The translations under genes were made by a program, and so were the position numbers. Below, piece by piece: positions 7,747 through 15,343 of a stretch of 64,000 bases of DNA (positions within the stretch are counted from its first letter, which is position 1; every line of letters begins with the position of its first letter). Where the stretch lies: NCBI RefSeq assembly GCF_044628455.1, contig NZ_JBIYZW010000002.1:1054001-1118000 (forward strand), given 5' to 3'. A model generated the notes under the pieces. That model was not told the origin of the DNA, searched no databases, and saw nothing but the letters and a program-made list of their open reading frames with translations. The stretch is from Solirubrum sp044628455. Its GTDB lineage: Bacteria > Bacteroidota > Bacteroidia > Cytophagales > Hymenobacteraceae.

Positions 7747-8157
7747 TCAGCTGCCCCGGTAGGTGGAGTAACCGAAGGGCGAAAGCGTGATGGGCACGTG
7801 GTAGTGGGCGCCGTCTTTTATCTCAAACACCACCTCGATGTAGGGATAAAACGAGGGCTGTTGCTGGGCCGCGAAGTAGGGCTGCGTCAGGAAAGTGAGC
7901 TTGTAGATGCCCGGGCTGCCGGCCGGGCCGCGGGCGGGCAGAAAATCGCCCACCCGGCCGGCGGCGTCGGTCTGTTTCTCGCCCACGGTGGCCCAGGTTT
8001 GCTTGGCGGGGTCAAGCTTGGCGAGGCGCACCGTCACGCCGGGGGCCGGCGCGCCGGTGCTGATGTTGAGAATGTGGGTGCTGAGCTGGTACGCAGAGGA
8101 CTGGGCCCGGCCCAACAAGGGCAGCAGCGCCAGCAGGCAGGTGAGCAGAAGTTTCAA
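7747..8157 (-). CDS. uraH: exported 5-hydroxyisourate hydrolase (transthyretin-like)
   Basis: Hydrolyses 5-hydroxyisourate to OHCU in uric acid breakdown. 136 residues from a TTG start at 8157; this start gives a signal peptide (KLLLTCLLALLPLLGRAQ), so the enzyme should act in the periplasm. The mature protein begins LSTHILNISTGAPAPGV, the N-terminal transthyretin-like signature with the catalytic His, and ends in GYSTYRGS, the C-terminal YRGS tetrapeptide that separates HIUases from true transthyretins. The usual VLD is ILN here. No other uricolytic gene is adjacent, so it may process externally generated hydroxyisourate. Confidence 0.88.
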   Translation of the reverse strand: MKLLLTCLLALLPLLGRAQSSAYQLSTHILNISTGAPAPGVTVRLAKLDPAKQTWATVGEKQTDAAGRVGDFLPARGPAGSPGIYKLTFLTQPYFAAQQQPSFYPYIEVVFEIKDGAHYHVPITLSPFGYSTYRGS

Positions 8158-8264
8158 GGCAGTAGGAACGGGTAAGGGGAAACGGCTGGCCGGGCCCAGG
8201 CCCGGGCCAGCCGTCAGCACAACCACCGGCGGCGGCGAATGTTGCCCCACCCCCCCCGGCCCGG

Positions 8265-8837
8265 CTACCCGCGCCGGGGTGCGTAGTGCAGCCCCACTAT
8301 GCCGCAGTCGAACGCGGTGGCCTGCACCAGCGTCAGGGGCTGGTGGGCCGTCAGCTCCGCAAAAATGGACCTTCCCCGGCCGATGGCCGTCGGGTTCACG
8401 AACAGGTGCAGCTCGTCGACCAGGCCGTGTTGCACCAGCGAGGCCGCCAGGCTCACGCCGCCGTAGGTGATGAGGTCCTGGCCCGGCTGGCTTTTCAGCT
8501 CCGTGATTTCCGTCACCAAATCGCCCTTTGCCAGCACCGTATTGGGCCAGGGCGAGGCCGTCAGGCGGCGGCTGAACACCACCTTGGGCGTGTCGGTGAA
8601 CGTGCGGCCGGCCCAGTGCTCCTCGTGGGCCGGGTCGGCCGCCACCGCGGCCCAGTGCGGAATAAAGCCCTCGGCCAGCTGCCGGCCCAGCACAATGGTA
8701 TCCACCGGCTCGGTGAGGGCCGTCACGTATTGTTCCAGGTCGGCGGTCCAGGGACAAGCCATCCAGTCCAGTTCACCGTTGGGGCCCGCCACAAATCCGT
8801 CGGCGGTCATCTGCATCTGAAGCTTGAGTTTGCGCAT
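8265..8837 (-). CDS. dihydrofolate reductase family protein (RibD C-terminal type)
   Basis: A 190-residue single-domain oxidoreductase of the DHFR/RibD-C fold. Residues 1-25 (KLQMQMTADGFVAGPNGELDW) form the first beta strand and Met20-like loop of this family, and the centre has TIVLGRQLAEGF, with the NADPH-binding DLITYGGVSLAASL motif near residue 125. The C-terminus VDELHLFVNPTAIGRG is also typical. Such stand-alone copies are common and their substrates are unknown; this is not folate metabolism FolA. Lies 107 nt upstream of the stop-side of uraH on the same strand, possibly co-transcribed. Confidence 0.85.
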   Translation of the reverse strand: MRKLKLQMQMTADGFVAGPNGELDWMACPWTADLEQYVTALTEPVDTIVLGRQLAEGFIPHWAAVAADPAHEEHWAGRTFTDTPKVVFSRRLTASPWPNTVLAKGDLVTEITELKSQPGQDLITYGGVSLAASLVQHGLVDELHLFVNPTAIGRGRSIFAELTAHQPLTLVQATAFDCGIVGLHYAPRRG

Positions 8838-9024
8838 AATCAGGGGAAGTTGTCAGTGGGCCAAGATAGCGGCGCCGCCCCCACCCGCCGCAGGCCCCCT
8901 GCGACAATCAGCGGGCGTTTTGCGACCGTCTGGCACCGAAGTTGAAACCGCCCATGCAACCCCGGCGCCCGTCCGGGACTCGCTTAGCTGAAATTTCCTC
9001 CCGTACCCAAACCATTTCCCCGCT

Positions 9025-9189
9025 ATGAAACTGCCCAAAGCCGTGCTCGGCGCCGTGCTCATCGGCCTCACCGTGCACACCACCAGCTGCGACAAGAAAG
9101 ACGCCCCCGCCCCCAAAGGCGAGCAGGGCGACCAGGGCAAAGGCAGCAGCAAAGGCCCCGAGGGCTGCCCCGCCTGCGGCATGGGCTAA
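9025..9189 (+). CDS. putative MNIO-class RiPP precursor (chryseobasin-like), lipoprotein-like leader
   Basis: A 54-residue peptide missed by ordinary length cut-offs. Residues 1-21 are a signal sequence (MKLPKAVLGAVLIGLTVHTT then S) with Cys22 at a plausible lipobox. Residues 23-47 are a Lys/Gly/Asp/Gln-rich linker (GEQGDQGKGSSKG), and the C-terminus is CPACGMG with Cys48 and Cys51. The stop is 15 nt before the DUF692 enzyme, so the two are almost certainly co-transcribed. DUF692 (MNIO) enzymes are known to modify Cys residues in short precursor peptides; chryseobasin from Chryseobacterium is the Bacteroidota example, and small peptides with C-terminal Cys pairs beside ChrH-like enzymes form its relatives. 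The lipoprotein leader would tether the modified peptide to the cell envelope. The product and its use are unknown. Confidence 0.72.
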   Translation: MKLPKAVLGAVLIGLTVHTTSCDKKDAPAPKGEQGDQGKGSSKGPEGCPACGMG

Positions 9190-9204
9190 GCCCCGCGCCC
9201 CGGC

Positions 9205-10338
9205 ATGGAAGCTGCCCCCACCATCTGCGCCACCGTCGCCTGCAACCTCGACGCCCACATCCTGGCCGCCACCTACCCGCTGCTCGAAGCCGGGCAGGTA
9301 GAAGCCCTGGAGTGGTCGTTCGACGCCCTGTACGCGCACGAGCAAGTGCCCGCCTGGTTCACCAACCTGCTGCACGCCTACGGCGAGGCCGGCCGGCTGG
9401 TGGGCCACGGCGTGTTCTTCTCGTTGCTGTCGGGCCGCTGGAGCGCCGAGCAGCAGCAGTGGCTGGGGCAGCTGCGGCGGGCCGCCACCAAGTTTCGCTT
9501 CGACCACGTGACCGAGCACTTCGGCTTTTTCACCGGGCAGAACTTTCACCACGGCGCCCCGCTGCCGGTGCCCTACTCCGCCCGCGCCCTGCGCATCGGG
9601 CAAGACCGGCTCCGGCGCCTGGCCGACGCCGCCCGCTGCCCCGTGGGCCTCGAAAACCTGGCCTTTGCCTATTCCCTCGACGAAGTGCAGCGCCACGGCG
9701 AGTTCCTCGACGAGCTGCTGCGGCCCGTCAACGGCTTCCTCATCCTCGACCTGCACAACCTCTACTGCCAGCTCCACAACTTCGCCGTCCCCTACGACGA
9801 GCTGATTGCCCGCTACCCCCTCGATCGGGTGCGCGAAATCCACATTTCCGGCGGCAGCTGGGACGATTCGCCCCTGCTGCCCACCCGCCGCATCCGCCGC
9901 GACACCCACGACGAGGCCGTGCCCGAAGAAGTGTTTGAGCTATTGGTGCAAACCCTGCCCCGCTGTCCCCGGCTGAAGTACGTGGTGCTCGAGCAGCTGG
10001 GCAGCGGCCTGGCCACCGCCGAAAGCCAGGCCCGGTTCCGCCACGACTTCCAGCGCATGCGCACGCTGGTCGAGCAGCACCGCGCCGGCCGGCCCGCCCA
10101 CCAGCCCGGCGCCTTTCAGCCGCCCGCGGCCGGCCCCAGCGGCCCCGCCGCCGAAGATGCCGGCCTGCACGAGCAGCAGCGGCAGCTCGCCCGCATCCTG
10201 GAAACGGCCCCGTCCTACGCGGCTGCCTGGCAGCAGCTGCAGGCCTCCCCGCTGGCTTGCTCCGACTGGCAGATCGAGCACTGGGAGCCGCACATGCTGG
10301 AAACCGCCCGCAACATCGCCCGCAAGTGGAAACAGTAA
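9205..10338 (+). CDS. DUF692 multinuclear non-haem iron oxidase (MNIO), RiPP-modifying
   Basis: A 377-residue TIM-barrel enzyme of the DUF692/MNIO family, which use two or three iron atoms to oxidise Cys (or neighbouring residues) of precursor peptides. Likely metal ligands are visible in the expected order: His68 (VGHGVFFS), His101/Glu104/His105 (DHVTEHFGF), Glu150 (GLENLAF), Asp182/His184/Asn185 (LILDLHNLY), His213 (REIHISGG), His235/Asp236 (DTHDEAVPEEV) and Glu263 (VVLEQLGSG). The barrel ends near residue 285. A Pro/Ala-rich linker and a ~75-residue helical tail (QQRQLARILE ... HWEPHMLE) follow; this extra domain may recognise the leader peptide, taking over a role usually played by a separate partner protein. 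Spaced 15 nt from the CPACGMG peptide. No dedicated transporter is adjacent. Confidence 0.85.
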   Translation: MEAAPTICATVACNLDAHILAATYPLLEAGQVEALEWSFDALYAHEQVPAWFTNLLHAYGEAGRLVGHGVFFSLLSGRWSAEQQQWLGQLRRAATKFRFDHVTEHFGFFTGQNFHHGAPLPVPYSARALRIGQDRLRRLADAARCPVGLENLAFAYSLDEVQRHGEFLDELLRPVNGFLILDLHNLYCQLHNFAVPYDELIARYPLDRVREIHISGGSWDDSPLLPTRRIRRDTHDEAVPEEVFELLVQTLPRCPRLKYVVLEQLGSGLATAESQARFRHDFQRMRTLVEQHRAGRPAHQPGAFQPPAAGPSGPAAEDAGLHEQQRQLARILETAPSYAAAWQQLQASPLACSDWQIEHWEPHMLETARNIARKWKQ

Positions 10339-10504
10339 CCCCGGCCCGCAAAACCTCGATTCCCGGCGCTGAACGGTGATTGTGGCGCGGCCTTCGCGCC
10401 GCCCGAGCTACGCGGTCCCGGCCCGAAAATGGTGCCCGGAAAAAAAAGCCGACCTTAATTGCCCCAAATCCGACCCTTTTAGGCCGCTCAGCGGTTAGAG
10501 CACT

Positions 10505-10717
10505 ATGTCAACTCCTTCCAGACGCCCCCGCGCGAGCAAAGCCGAATCGGCACCCACCGTTACCCTCTCGCACGCCGAGCACATGCAGGCCCTGCAAGTA
10601 CGTGAGCAGGGCAAGACCGTGATGTACAAGCAAGATGCCTGGGGCCACATCGAAACCCGCTTCGTGCGTACCCAGAACGTGAAAGCCTGGGAAGAAAAAG
10701 GCTTCGTAGTGCGCTAA
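10505..10717 (+). CDS. small basic hypothetical protein
   Basis: 70 residues, MSTPSRRPRASKAES at the start and VKAWEEKGFVVR at the end. The N-terminal third is Ser/Arg/Lys-rich; the rest is a compact domain with HAEHMQALQVREQGKTVMYK. No signal peptide or recognised family. Codon usage is that of its neighbours and a perfect palindrome follows, so I take it as a real gene. Confidence 0.5.
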   Translation: MSTPSRRPRASKAESAPTVTLSHAEHMQALQVREQGKTVMYKQDAWGHIETRFVRTQNVKAWEEKGFVVR

Positions 10718-10780
10718 CCGCCTGAGCAGTCTATCCAGTTGCCGCCGCCCCGGGTATTTTTCTGTCCGGTGGCGGCATTG

Positions 10781-10830
10781 CCGTGCCCGCCCGGCACCCA
10801 GCCAGCTGGCTGGGTGCCGGGCGGGCACGG
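10781..10830. repeat. 50-bp perfect palindrome between convergent genes
   Basis: The 25 bases 10781-10805 (CCGTGCCCGCCCGGCACCCA then GCCAG) are the exact reverse complement of 10806-10830, with no loop. It sits between the stop codons of 10505-10717 (+) and 10908-11339 (-), where a bidirectional terminator is expected. It is followed by a weak T-run (GTGTTTTG) on the plus strand. Confidence 0.8.
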
Positions 10831-10907
10831 GTGTTTTGGGCGCTGCCTGATTGCCCTCCGAAAGCCGGTAGGAGGGGCATTCGGCCCCGGCGTTGCCGCA
10901 ACCCCGG

Positions 10908-11339
10908 CTACTCCGCGCTGGCGGCTGCCGGCTCTGGCTGGGGCACGGCGCTCATGTCCATGTACATCACTTCCCAGAGGTGGCCGTCGAGGTCCTGGAA
11001 GTTGCGGGCGTGCATGCACTCATGCTCCTGCAGGGGCTTGGAGGGCCGGGCGCCGGCGGCCAGCGCGGCGTCGGCCAGCCGGTCCACTTCCTCGCGGCTG
11101 TCGGCCGAGAGGCACACAATCACCTCGGTGCTGGTGCGCGCGTCGGCCAGTTGCTTGTCGGTGAAGTTCTGGAAGAAGGGCTTCACCAGCAGCATCACGT
11201 AGATGGTGTCGCTGACCACCATGCAGGCCGCGTTTTCATCGGTAAACTGCTGGTTGAAGCGGAAGCCCAGCTGGGTGAAAAACGCCACGGAAGCGTTCAG
11301 GTCCTGCACCGGCAGGTTGACGAAGATGTTGGTTGCCAT
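10908..11339 (-). CDS. VOC/glyoxalase family protein
   Basis: 143 residues from ATG 11339, a promoter lying just upstream. A single vicinal-oxygen-chelate module pair: MATNIFVNLPVQDLNASVAF at the start, then LGFRFNQQFTDENAACMVV, and a closing EHECMHARNFQDLDGHLWEV motif with the usual DGHLWE metal-ligand Glu. Related predicted enzymes are annotated as lactoylglutathione-lyase-like or bleomycin-resistance-like, and substrates are unknown. The last ~12 residues (QPEPAAASAE) are a low-complexity tail. Confidence 0.85.
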   Translation of the reverse strand: MATNIFVNLPVQDLNASVAFFTQLGFRFNQQFTDENAACMVVSDTIYVMLLVKPFFQNFTDKQLADARTSTEVIVCLSADSREEVDRLADAALAAGARPSKPLQEHECMHARNFQDLDGHLWEVMYMDMSAVPQPEPAAASAE

Positions 11340-11365
11340 GACTAGTATGGTTGGAAAGTGTATGC

Positions 11366-11394
11366 CAAATATATTAGCATATGGCCGGCCCCAA
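11366..11394 (-). promoter_or_regulatory. promoter for the VOC-family gene
   Basis: On the minus strand TTG (11394-11392), an 18-nt spacer, then TATATTTG (11373-11366), an exact TAnnTTTG element. The start codon (11339) is 27 nt downstream. Confidence 0.7.
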
Positions 11395-11485
11395 GGTGGC
11401 TGAATGCGACAATTCGCGGGGCATTTGCGACAGCGCCGGCGTGGCTCCACCATCTTCGGAAACGCTTACTGCGTACTTTTCCGCT

Positions 11486-12610
11486 ATGCTCTCCGAACCC
11501 ACCTACCTGGCGGCCCGCATGGTGGCGCCCATGATCGAAAAGCACCTGGCCGGGCAGCGGCTGGCTGCCCCGGCCGAGGCGCTCAGTCAGCTGGCGCCGG
11601 CCCCGCCCGCGGCGGTAGTCGAGGTGATGATTGACGCCGCGTTCTGGGCCAGCCTGCGCCGCGAGGAGGGCCAGGCCCCGCGCATTTCCCTGGCCTGGCT
11701 GCCGCCCGGGCAGGCCACCCAGCCGGTGCTGTTCGGGAAACGCCGCCTCATGCCCTACAACCTGCTCAAGCTGGCCCCGGCCGTGGTGCAGCCCGGCATT
11801 CACCTGGGCGTGTGGCACGACGACGAGGGCCTCTACGTGTGGGGCACGGCCACCGGCATTCCGCCCCTGTGCCTGGTGCTGGAGGTGGTCGAGCCCGGTT
11901 TGCTGGTGGCCAAGCACCGTCGCGCCGACGGCTTCGGCAAGTTCGTGAACGTGGCCATTCTGCGCGGCGACCAGCTGCAGCTGGTCGATGCCGATAACGC
12001 GGCCGTGGTTGACTGCCCCGGGCTGCAGCGCTTTCTGCCCGGGCGCGTGGATGCGCGGGGCGAGGCCGACAACGTGCTGGTCGATTTGGCCGCCGCCATG
12101 CGTGCCCACGGCCGCGGCGGGCTGGTGCTGCTGGTACCTCCCAACTCCACGCAGTGGCTGGCCTCCGTCGTGCAGCCCATGACCTACCCCGTGCAGCCGG
12201 CCTACACCGGCATTGCCGAGGGCCGGCAGCTGGCCCAGGCCCGCTGGCAGTGGCGCGAGGAAATTCAGCGCGCCATTGGCATCGTGGGCGGCTTCACGGC
12301 GGTCGACGGCGCCACCGTCATCACCCACGACTACCACCTGCTGGCCTTTGGGGTAAAGGTGGCCCGCGCCGCCCACAGCGTGCCCGTCGATCAGCTGGTG
12401 GTAACCGAGCCGGTGGTCGACAGCGTGGCGCGCTACCTGCACCCGGCCCAGAACGGCGGCACCCGCCACCTGGCCGCCGCCCAGTTCGTGCACGATCAGC
12501 GCGACGCCCTGGCCCTGGTGGCCTCGCAGGATGGCTTTTTCACCGTTTTCGCCTGGTCGGAAACCCAGCAGATGGTGCACGCCCACCGCATCGACGTGCT
12601 GCTGCTGTAA
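11486..12610 (+). CDS. DACNV-type putative sensor protein with DisA-like DAC domain
   Basis: A 374-residue cytosolic protein. I started it at ATG 11486; the longer frame to 11381 would add a stretch without coding character. The last third has DAC (DisA_N) hallmarks: GGFTAVDGATVITHDYHLL (DGA motif), a short linker, and GTRHLAAAQFVHDQRDALAL (GTRH motif) followed by VASQDGFFTVF. DAC domains make c-di-AMP from two ATP; the canonical motif is RHR, whereas here it is RHL, so activity is uncertain. The N-terminal two-thirds (LGVWHDDEGLYVWGTATGIP) fits the putative sensor domain DACNV that occurs beside such DAC modules. It would bind a ligand and signal through a nucleotide. Stands alone, divergent from the VOC-family gene. 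Confidence 0.7.
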   Translation: MLSEPTYLAARMVAPMIEKHLAGQRLAAPAEALSQLAPAPPAAVVEVMIDAAFWASLRREEGQAPRISLAWLPPGQATQPVLFGKRRLMPYNLLKLAPAVVQPGIHLGVWHDDEGLYVWGTATGIPPLCLVLEVVEPGLLVAKHRRADGFGKFVNVAILRGDQLQLVDADNAAVVDCPGLQRFLPGRVDARGEADNVLVDLAAAMRAHGRGGLVLLVPPNSTQWLASVVQPMTYPVQPAYTGIAEGRQLAQARWQWREEIQRAIGIVGGFTAVDGATVITHDYHLLAFGVKVARAAHSVPVDQLVVTEPVVDSVARYLHPAQNGGTRHLAAAQFVHDQRDALALVASQDGFFTVFAWSETQQMVHAHRIDVLLL

Positions 12611-12653
12611 CCGGCTGAGCTTAGCTGAGTGGTCGAGGAAACTCTCCTGCGAG

Positions 12654-13529
12654 CTAGCGGCTGAGTTGAAGCGACTTGTGGGCGTAGTCCTGCAGGGCGT
12701 TCATGTCCTGGGCAACGCGCTGCTGCCAGCCCGGCTGCTTATTCGGGTCGGCGTACACCTCGCTGTCGTACTGGTCCTGCATGGCGTGCCACTCCAGGGA
12801 AACCTGGCGCATAATGGCCTCGTGCTTTTGCTCAAACTCCTGCACGGTGCTTACTTCCTGCTGAAGCTGCCTGGCCAGGCGACGGGCAAAGAGTTCGGTG
12901 ATGTCGAAGTGCAACTGCTCGTGGGCCAGCAAGGTGCGGGCCTGCTCCGAGGGTTTAAAATAGGAAGTCCCGCAGTCAAAGTAGGTTTCAATGCGCACGT
13001 TTACCGGGCCGAAAAGTGTGGCGTCGTAGCGGTAGCGCATGCTGGAGTTGGTGGCCGCGGCGAAGGGCCGGTTCTTGGTGCTGGCTTTGAAGTCGGACTG
13101 CTTCAGCCGCCGTTCAGGGGTCCACACGATTTCCTTTTCGTACACCGTCACATCGGGCACGCGCATGGCCTTGGCCCGGATCTGGTGGCAGGTGCTGCGG
13201 GTGCTAGGCAGGCGGTGCTCGTAGATCCAGAGTACGTTGGCGCCCATTTGCCGGGCCCGCGTCACGGCCAGGGCTACCACTTTATCGTAGTTGCAGCTCA
13301 GCGTGAAGCCGGTATCCTTGATGCGGATGTCGCCCAACTCCTGCCCCTGCACGTCGAATACTTCGCCCTCTTTCAGGACCAGAAAGGCTTCCTGAGCCGC
13401 AATGGGCGGCAGGCGCTGGGTTGACTGCAGCTTGACGGCCGGGGCGCAGGCCGCAAGGGCTACTGCCCCGAACACACCTAGGAAGAGAGGCCGCAGGAAC
13501 AGCCGCAGCAAGTGAAAAGCAGGCATCAA
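12654..13529 (-). CDS. lipoprotein with HEQxHFD motif (DUF922-like)
   Basis: 291 residues with a lipoprotein signal ending ...FGAVALAACAPAV. Central region has DCGTSYFKPSEQARTLLAHE followed by QLHFDITE, so the putative metal site is H-E-Q-L-H-F-D, the DUF922-type variation of the zinc-metalloprotease HExxH motif. The C-terminus (WHAMQDQYDSEVYADPNKQPGWQQRV, split here: WHAMQDQYDSEVYADPNK and QPGWQQRV) matches the end of the protein at 18856-20004, so the two are paralogous. Envelope-located protease or regulator; substrate unknown. Promoter candidate at 13555-13562. Confidence 0.7.
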   Translation of the reverse strand: MMPAFHLLRLFLRPLFLGVFGAVALAACAPAVKLQSTQRLPPIAAQEAFLVLKEGEVFDVQGQELGDIRIKDTGFTLSCNYDKVVALAVTRARQMGANVLWIYEHRLPSTRSTCHQIRAKAMRVPDVTVYEKEIVWTPERRLKQSDFKASTKNRPFAAATNSSMRYRYDATLFGPVNVRIETYFDCGTSYFKPSEQARTLLAHEQLHFDITELFARRLARQLQQEVSTVQEFEQKHEAIMRQVSLEWHAMQDQYDSEVYADPNKQPGWQQRVAQDMNALQDYAHKSLQLSR

Positions 13530-13554
13530 GCCGAAAGTTTGGGTGAAGCAAACC

Positions 13555-13562
13555 CAAAATTA
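13555..13562 (-). promoter_or_regulatory. -7 promoter element for 12654-13529
   Basis: TAATTTTG read on the minus strand, an exact TAnnTTTG match 26 nt before the start codon. No clear TTG -33 box was found, so it is only a candidate. Confidence 0.35.
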
Positions 13563-13588
13563 ACGGCCGGTTGCCGATAATGCGGCCG

Positions 13589-14557
13589 CTACAGAATGTT
13601 GTTGGCCCGAGCCAGGCGCGCCAGCGGAATCAGCGGCAGGCGGTGCGGGGCGGCCAGGTAGCGGTTCAGGTCGGTGCCGGCAAACTCGAACTTGTTTTTC
13701 GACAGGTTGGTGAGCGGGTGGTAGCGGTCGATCAGCCGGAAAGTCAGGTCGCGGCAGTAGTCGTACACCCCCGAAACCGGCAGGGCCTGCTCGCCGGGGC
13801 TGATGGGGCCGATGCAGCCGCCCAGCGAGAGGCAGCGGTAGCCCTCGGCCCGCAGCTGTTCGGCCAGCAAGGCCACCACCGAGAGAAATACGCCCCAGAT
13901 TTTGGTGGGCAGCAGCCGGAACTGGTGCAGCTGGTAGCCCTTAAGCTGGGCGCCCTCGTACCAGGGGTCGAGCACGCAGAAGCCGATGGGCGTGGCGGCG
14001 GCTTCAATTACGAAGAAGCGCACGTCGGGCTCGGGCGCCAGCTGCAGCAGCCGCGAGATAAAGCCGATTTCCTTTTTGGAGGGCGAAAGGCGGATAAACT
14101 CCGCGTTGATGGCGCGCAGCTGGGCCAGGTCGGCGGCACCCAGCTCGCTCAGGTTGCGCTCGGTCACCTGCAGGCGGGCCTTGCGGGCTTTTTTCAGCGC
14201 CCCCTGGGTCGAGGCCGAGAAGCTCAGCGGCTGGGTTAAATCGAGGCAGCGCTCGGTGCCGATGCGCACGAAGCGCATGCGCCGGCCGCTGGCCTGGGCC
14301 AGGGCCGCGGCGCCGGTTTCGCTCAGGTAACCGAACACGCTGCCGGGGTGGGCCTGCAGAAAGGCGCTCAGCAGCACGGACGCCTGCGCGGGCTCGGCCA
14401 CGGGGTCGCCCAGCACCACGTTGCCGGCCAGGGTGCGGCGGTAGGCCACGAAGCCCGCGGGGTGGTCGAAGTAGCGCAGACCGGGCTGCAGGGCGGCGTA
14501 GGCGTTGGGGTCGGAGGCGCACTGGCGCAGCCTGGCAAACCGGTCGGCGGCAATCAT
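13589..14557 (-). CDS. DUF2156 / phosphatidylglycerol lysyltransferase-like protein
   Basis: 322 residues with no membrane segments. The sequence follows the DUF2156 (LPG_synthase C-terminal) GNAT-like fold: GNVVLGDPVAEPAQASVLLS near residue 45, then SASTQGALKKARKARLQVTE, SLSPSKKEIGFISR-type loop, and the family-defining GYQLHQFRLLPTKIWGVFLS and YRCLSLGGCIGPISPGEQ. In MprF-type enzymes this soluble domain moves an aminoacyl group from a charged tRNA to lipid; here the flippase half is absent, as in many Bacteroidota homologues. The exact acceptor is unknown. A strong promoter lies upstream. Confidence 0.78.
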   Translation of the reverse strand: MIAADRFARLRQCASDPNAYAALQPGLRYFDHPAGFVAYRRTLAGNVVLGDPVAEPAQASVLLSAFLQAHPGSVFGYLSETGAAALAQASGRRMRFVRIGTERCLDLTQPLSFSASTQGALKKARKARLQVTERNLSELGAADLAQLRAINAEFIRLSPSKKEIGFISRLLQLAPEPDVRFFVIEAAATPIGFCVLDPWYEGAQLKGYQLHQFRLLPTKIWGVFLSVVALLAEQLRAEGYRCLSLGGCIGPISPGEQALPVSGVYDYCRDLTFRLIDRYHPLTNLSKNKFEFAGTDLNRYLAAPHRLPLIPLARLARANNIL

Positions 14558-14616
14558 GGGCGGGAAAAGCAGAAGGAAGAGGGGCGGAGCCGCTGACTAC
14601 CAGGGGGCTACTGCTA

Positions 14617-14648
14617 CAAATTTAACTCCGCGCTGCCCGGCCGCGCAA
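14617..14648 (-). promoter_or_regulatory. promoter for the DUF2156 gene
   Basis: Minus strand TTG (14648-14646), 21-nt spacer, TAAATTTG (14624-14617), an exact -7 consensus. The start codon 14557 is about 60 nt downstream. A TCAGTTG-type heptamer array (14676-14696) lies just upstream of it. Confidence 0.7.
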
Positions 14649-14739
14649 CCGCCCAATGATGTGAGTGATAAGCTATCAGTTGTCAGTTGATAGTTGTCCG
14701 TTCCAAGCCGCAAGGATGAACAATCAACAAGCAGCCACG

Positions 14740-14772
14740 CAAAAAAGCGCCGCCCCGAAAGGAGCGGCGCCT
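14740..14772 (-). terminator. terminator of the cold-shock gene
   Basis: Stem GCGCCGC / GCGGCGC around CCCGAAAGGA at 14747-14770; on the minus strand it is followed by TTTTTT. It lies 28 nt past the stop of 14800-15270. Confidence 0.8.
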
Positions 14773-14799
14773 GGTTAAGCGAAGCAGACGACGCGGCGC

Positions 14800-15270
14800 T
14801 TAAGCGACGGGCGGCGCCTTCTCGATGCGGACGCTCACGGCGGTGGGGCCCTTGTGGCCCATCTCCACCTCGAAAGTCACCTTGTCGTTTTCGGTAATCT
14901 TGTCGATGAGCCCGTTGGCGTGCACGAAAATGCTTTCCTGGGTTTGCGCGTCCTTGATGAAGCCGTAGCCCTTCGAGTCGTTGAAGAACGTAACGGTGCC
15001 GCGGCGCACGGCGTCCTCTTCCTCCATGTCCTCGCGCCGCAGAATGTTGATCTGGATTTCCTCGGCGTTGATTTCCTTTTTCTTGGTGGGGTCGGGCGGG
15101 GTGGCCGAAATGTTGCCGTTCTCGTCGACGTAGGCGAGCATATCCTCCAGGCTCTGCCCTTTCTTGGCATTGGCCTGGCGCTCCTCCTTCTTGTCGGCTT
15201 TGTCGTTGCGCTTCTTTAGTCGTTTCTTCTCGTTCTCCTTTTTGCCAAAGGTGCCCTGTGATCTTGCCAT
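14800..15270 (-). CDS. cold-shock domain protein with long charged N-terminal extension
   Basis: 156 residues. The last ~70 (RRGTVTFFNDSKGYGFIKDA ... SIFVHANGLI ... VTFEVEMGHKGPTAV) are a cold-shock nucleic-acid-binding domain; GTVTFFNDSKGYGFI carries the RNP1-like motif and FVHANGL the RNP2-like one. The first ~45 residues are highly basic (KKENEKKRLKKRNDKADKKE) and followed by an acidic stretch (QINILRREDMEEEDAV), together giving a ~85-residue extension not found in the ~70-residue CspA type. It probably binds single-stranded RNA or DNA; the extension may add RNA affinity or ribosome contact. Confidence 0.85.
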   Translation of the reverse strand: MARSQGTFGKKENEKKRLKKRNDKADKKEERQANAKKGQSLEDMLAYVDENGNISATPPDPTKKKEINAEEIQINILRREDMEEEDAVRRGTVTFFNDSKGYGFIKDAQTQESIFVHANGLIDKITENDKVTFEVEMGHKGPTAVSVRIEKAPPVA

Positions 15271-15343
15271 AGTGTTCGGGTGTGCTTAATCGTTACGTCG
15301 GTCGGTGCTACGTGAAGTTAAGCGTTCTGAACCGATGGTTGGA

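Noticed and set aside
8265..8945. Plus-strand ORFs opposite the DHFR-like gene
   Set aside because: Antisense shadows with no motif or start signal.
10908..11453. 181-residue version of the VOC protein
   Set aside because: The extra N-terminus overlaps the promoter at 11366-11394; ATG 11339 fits the domain start.
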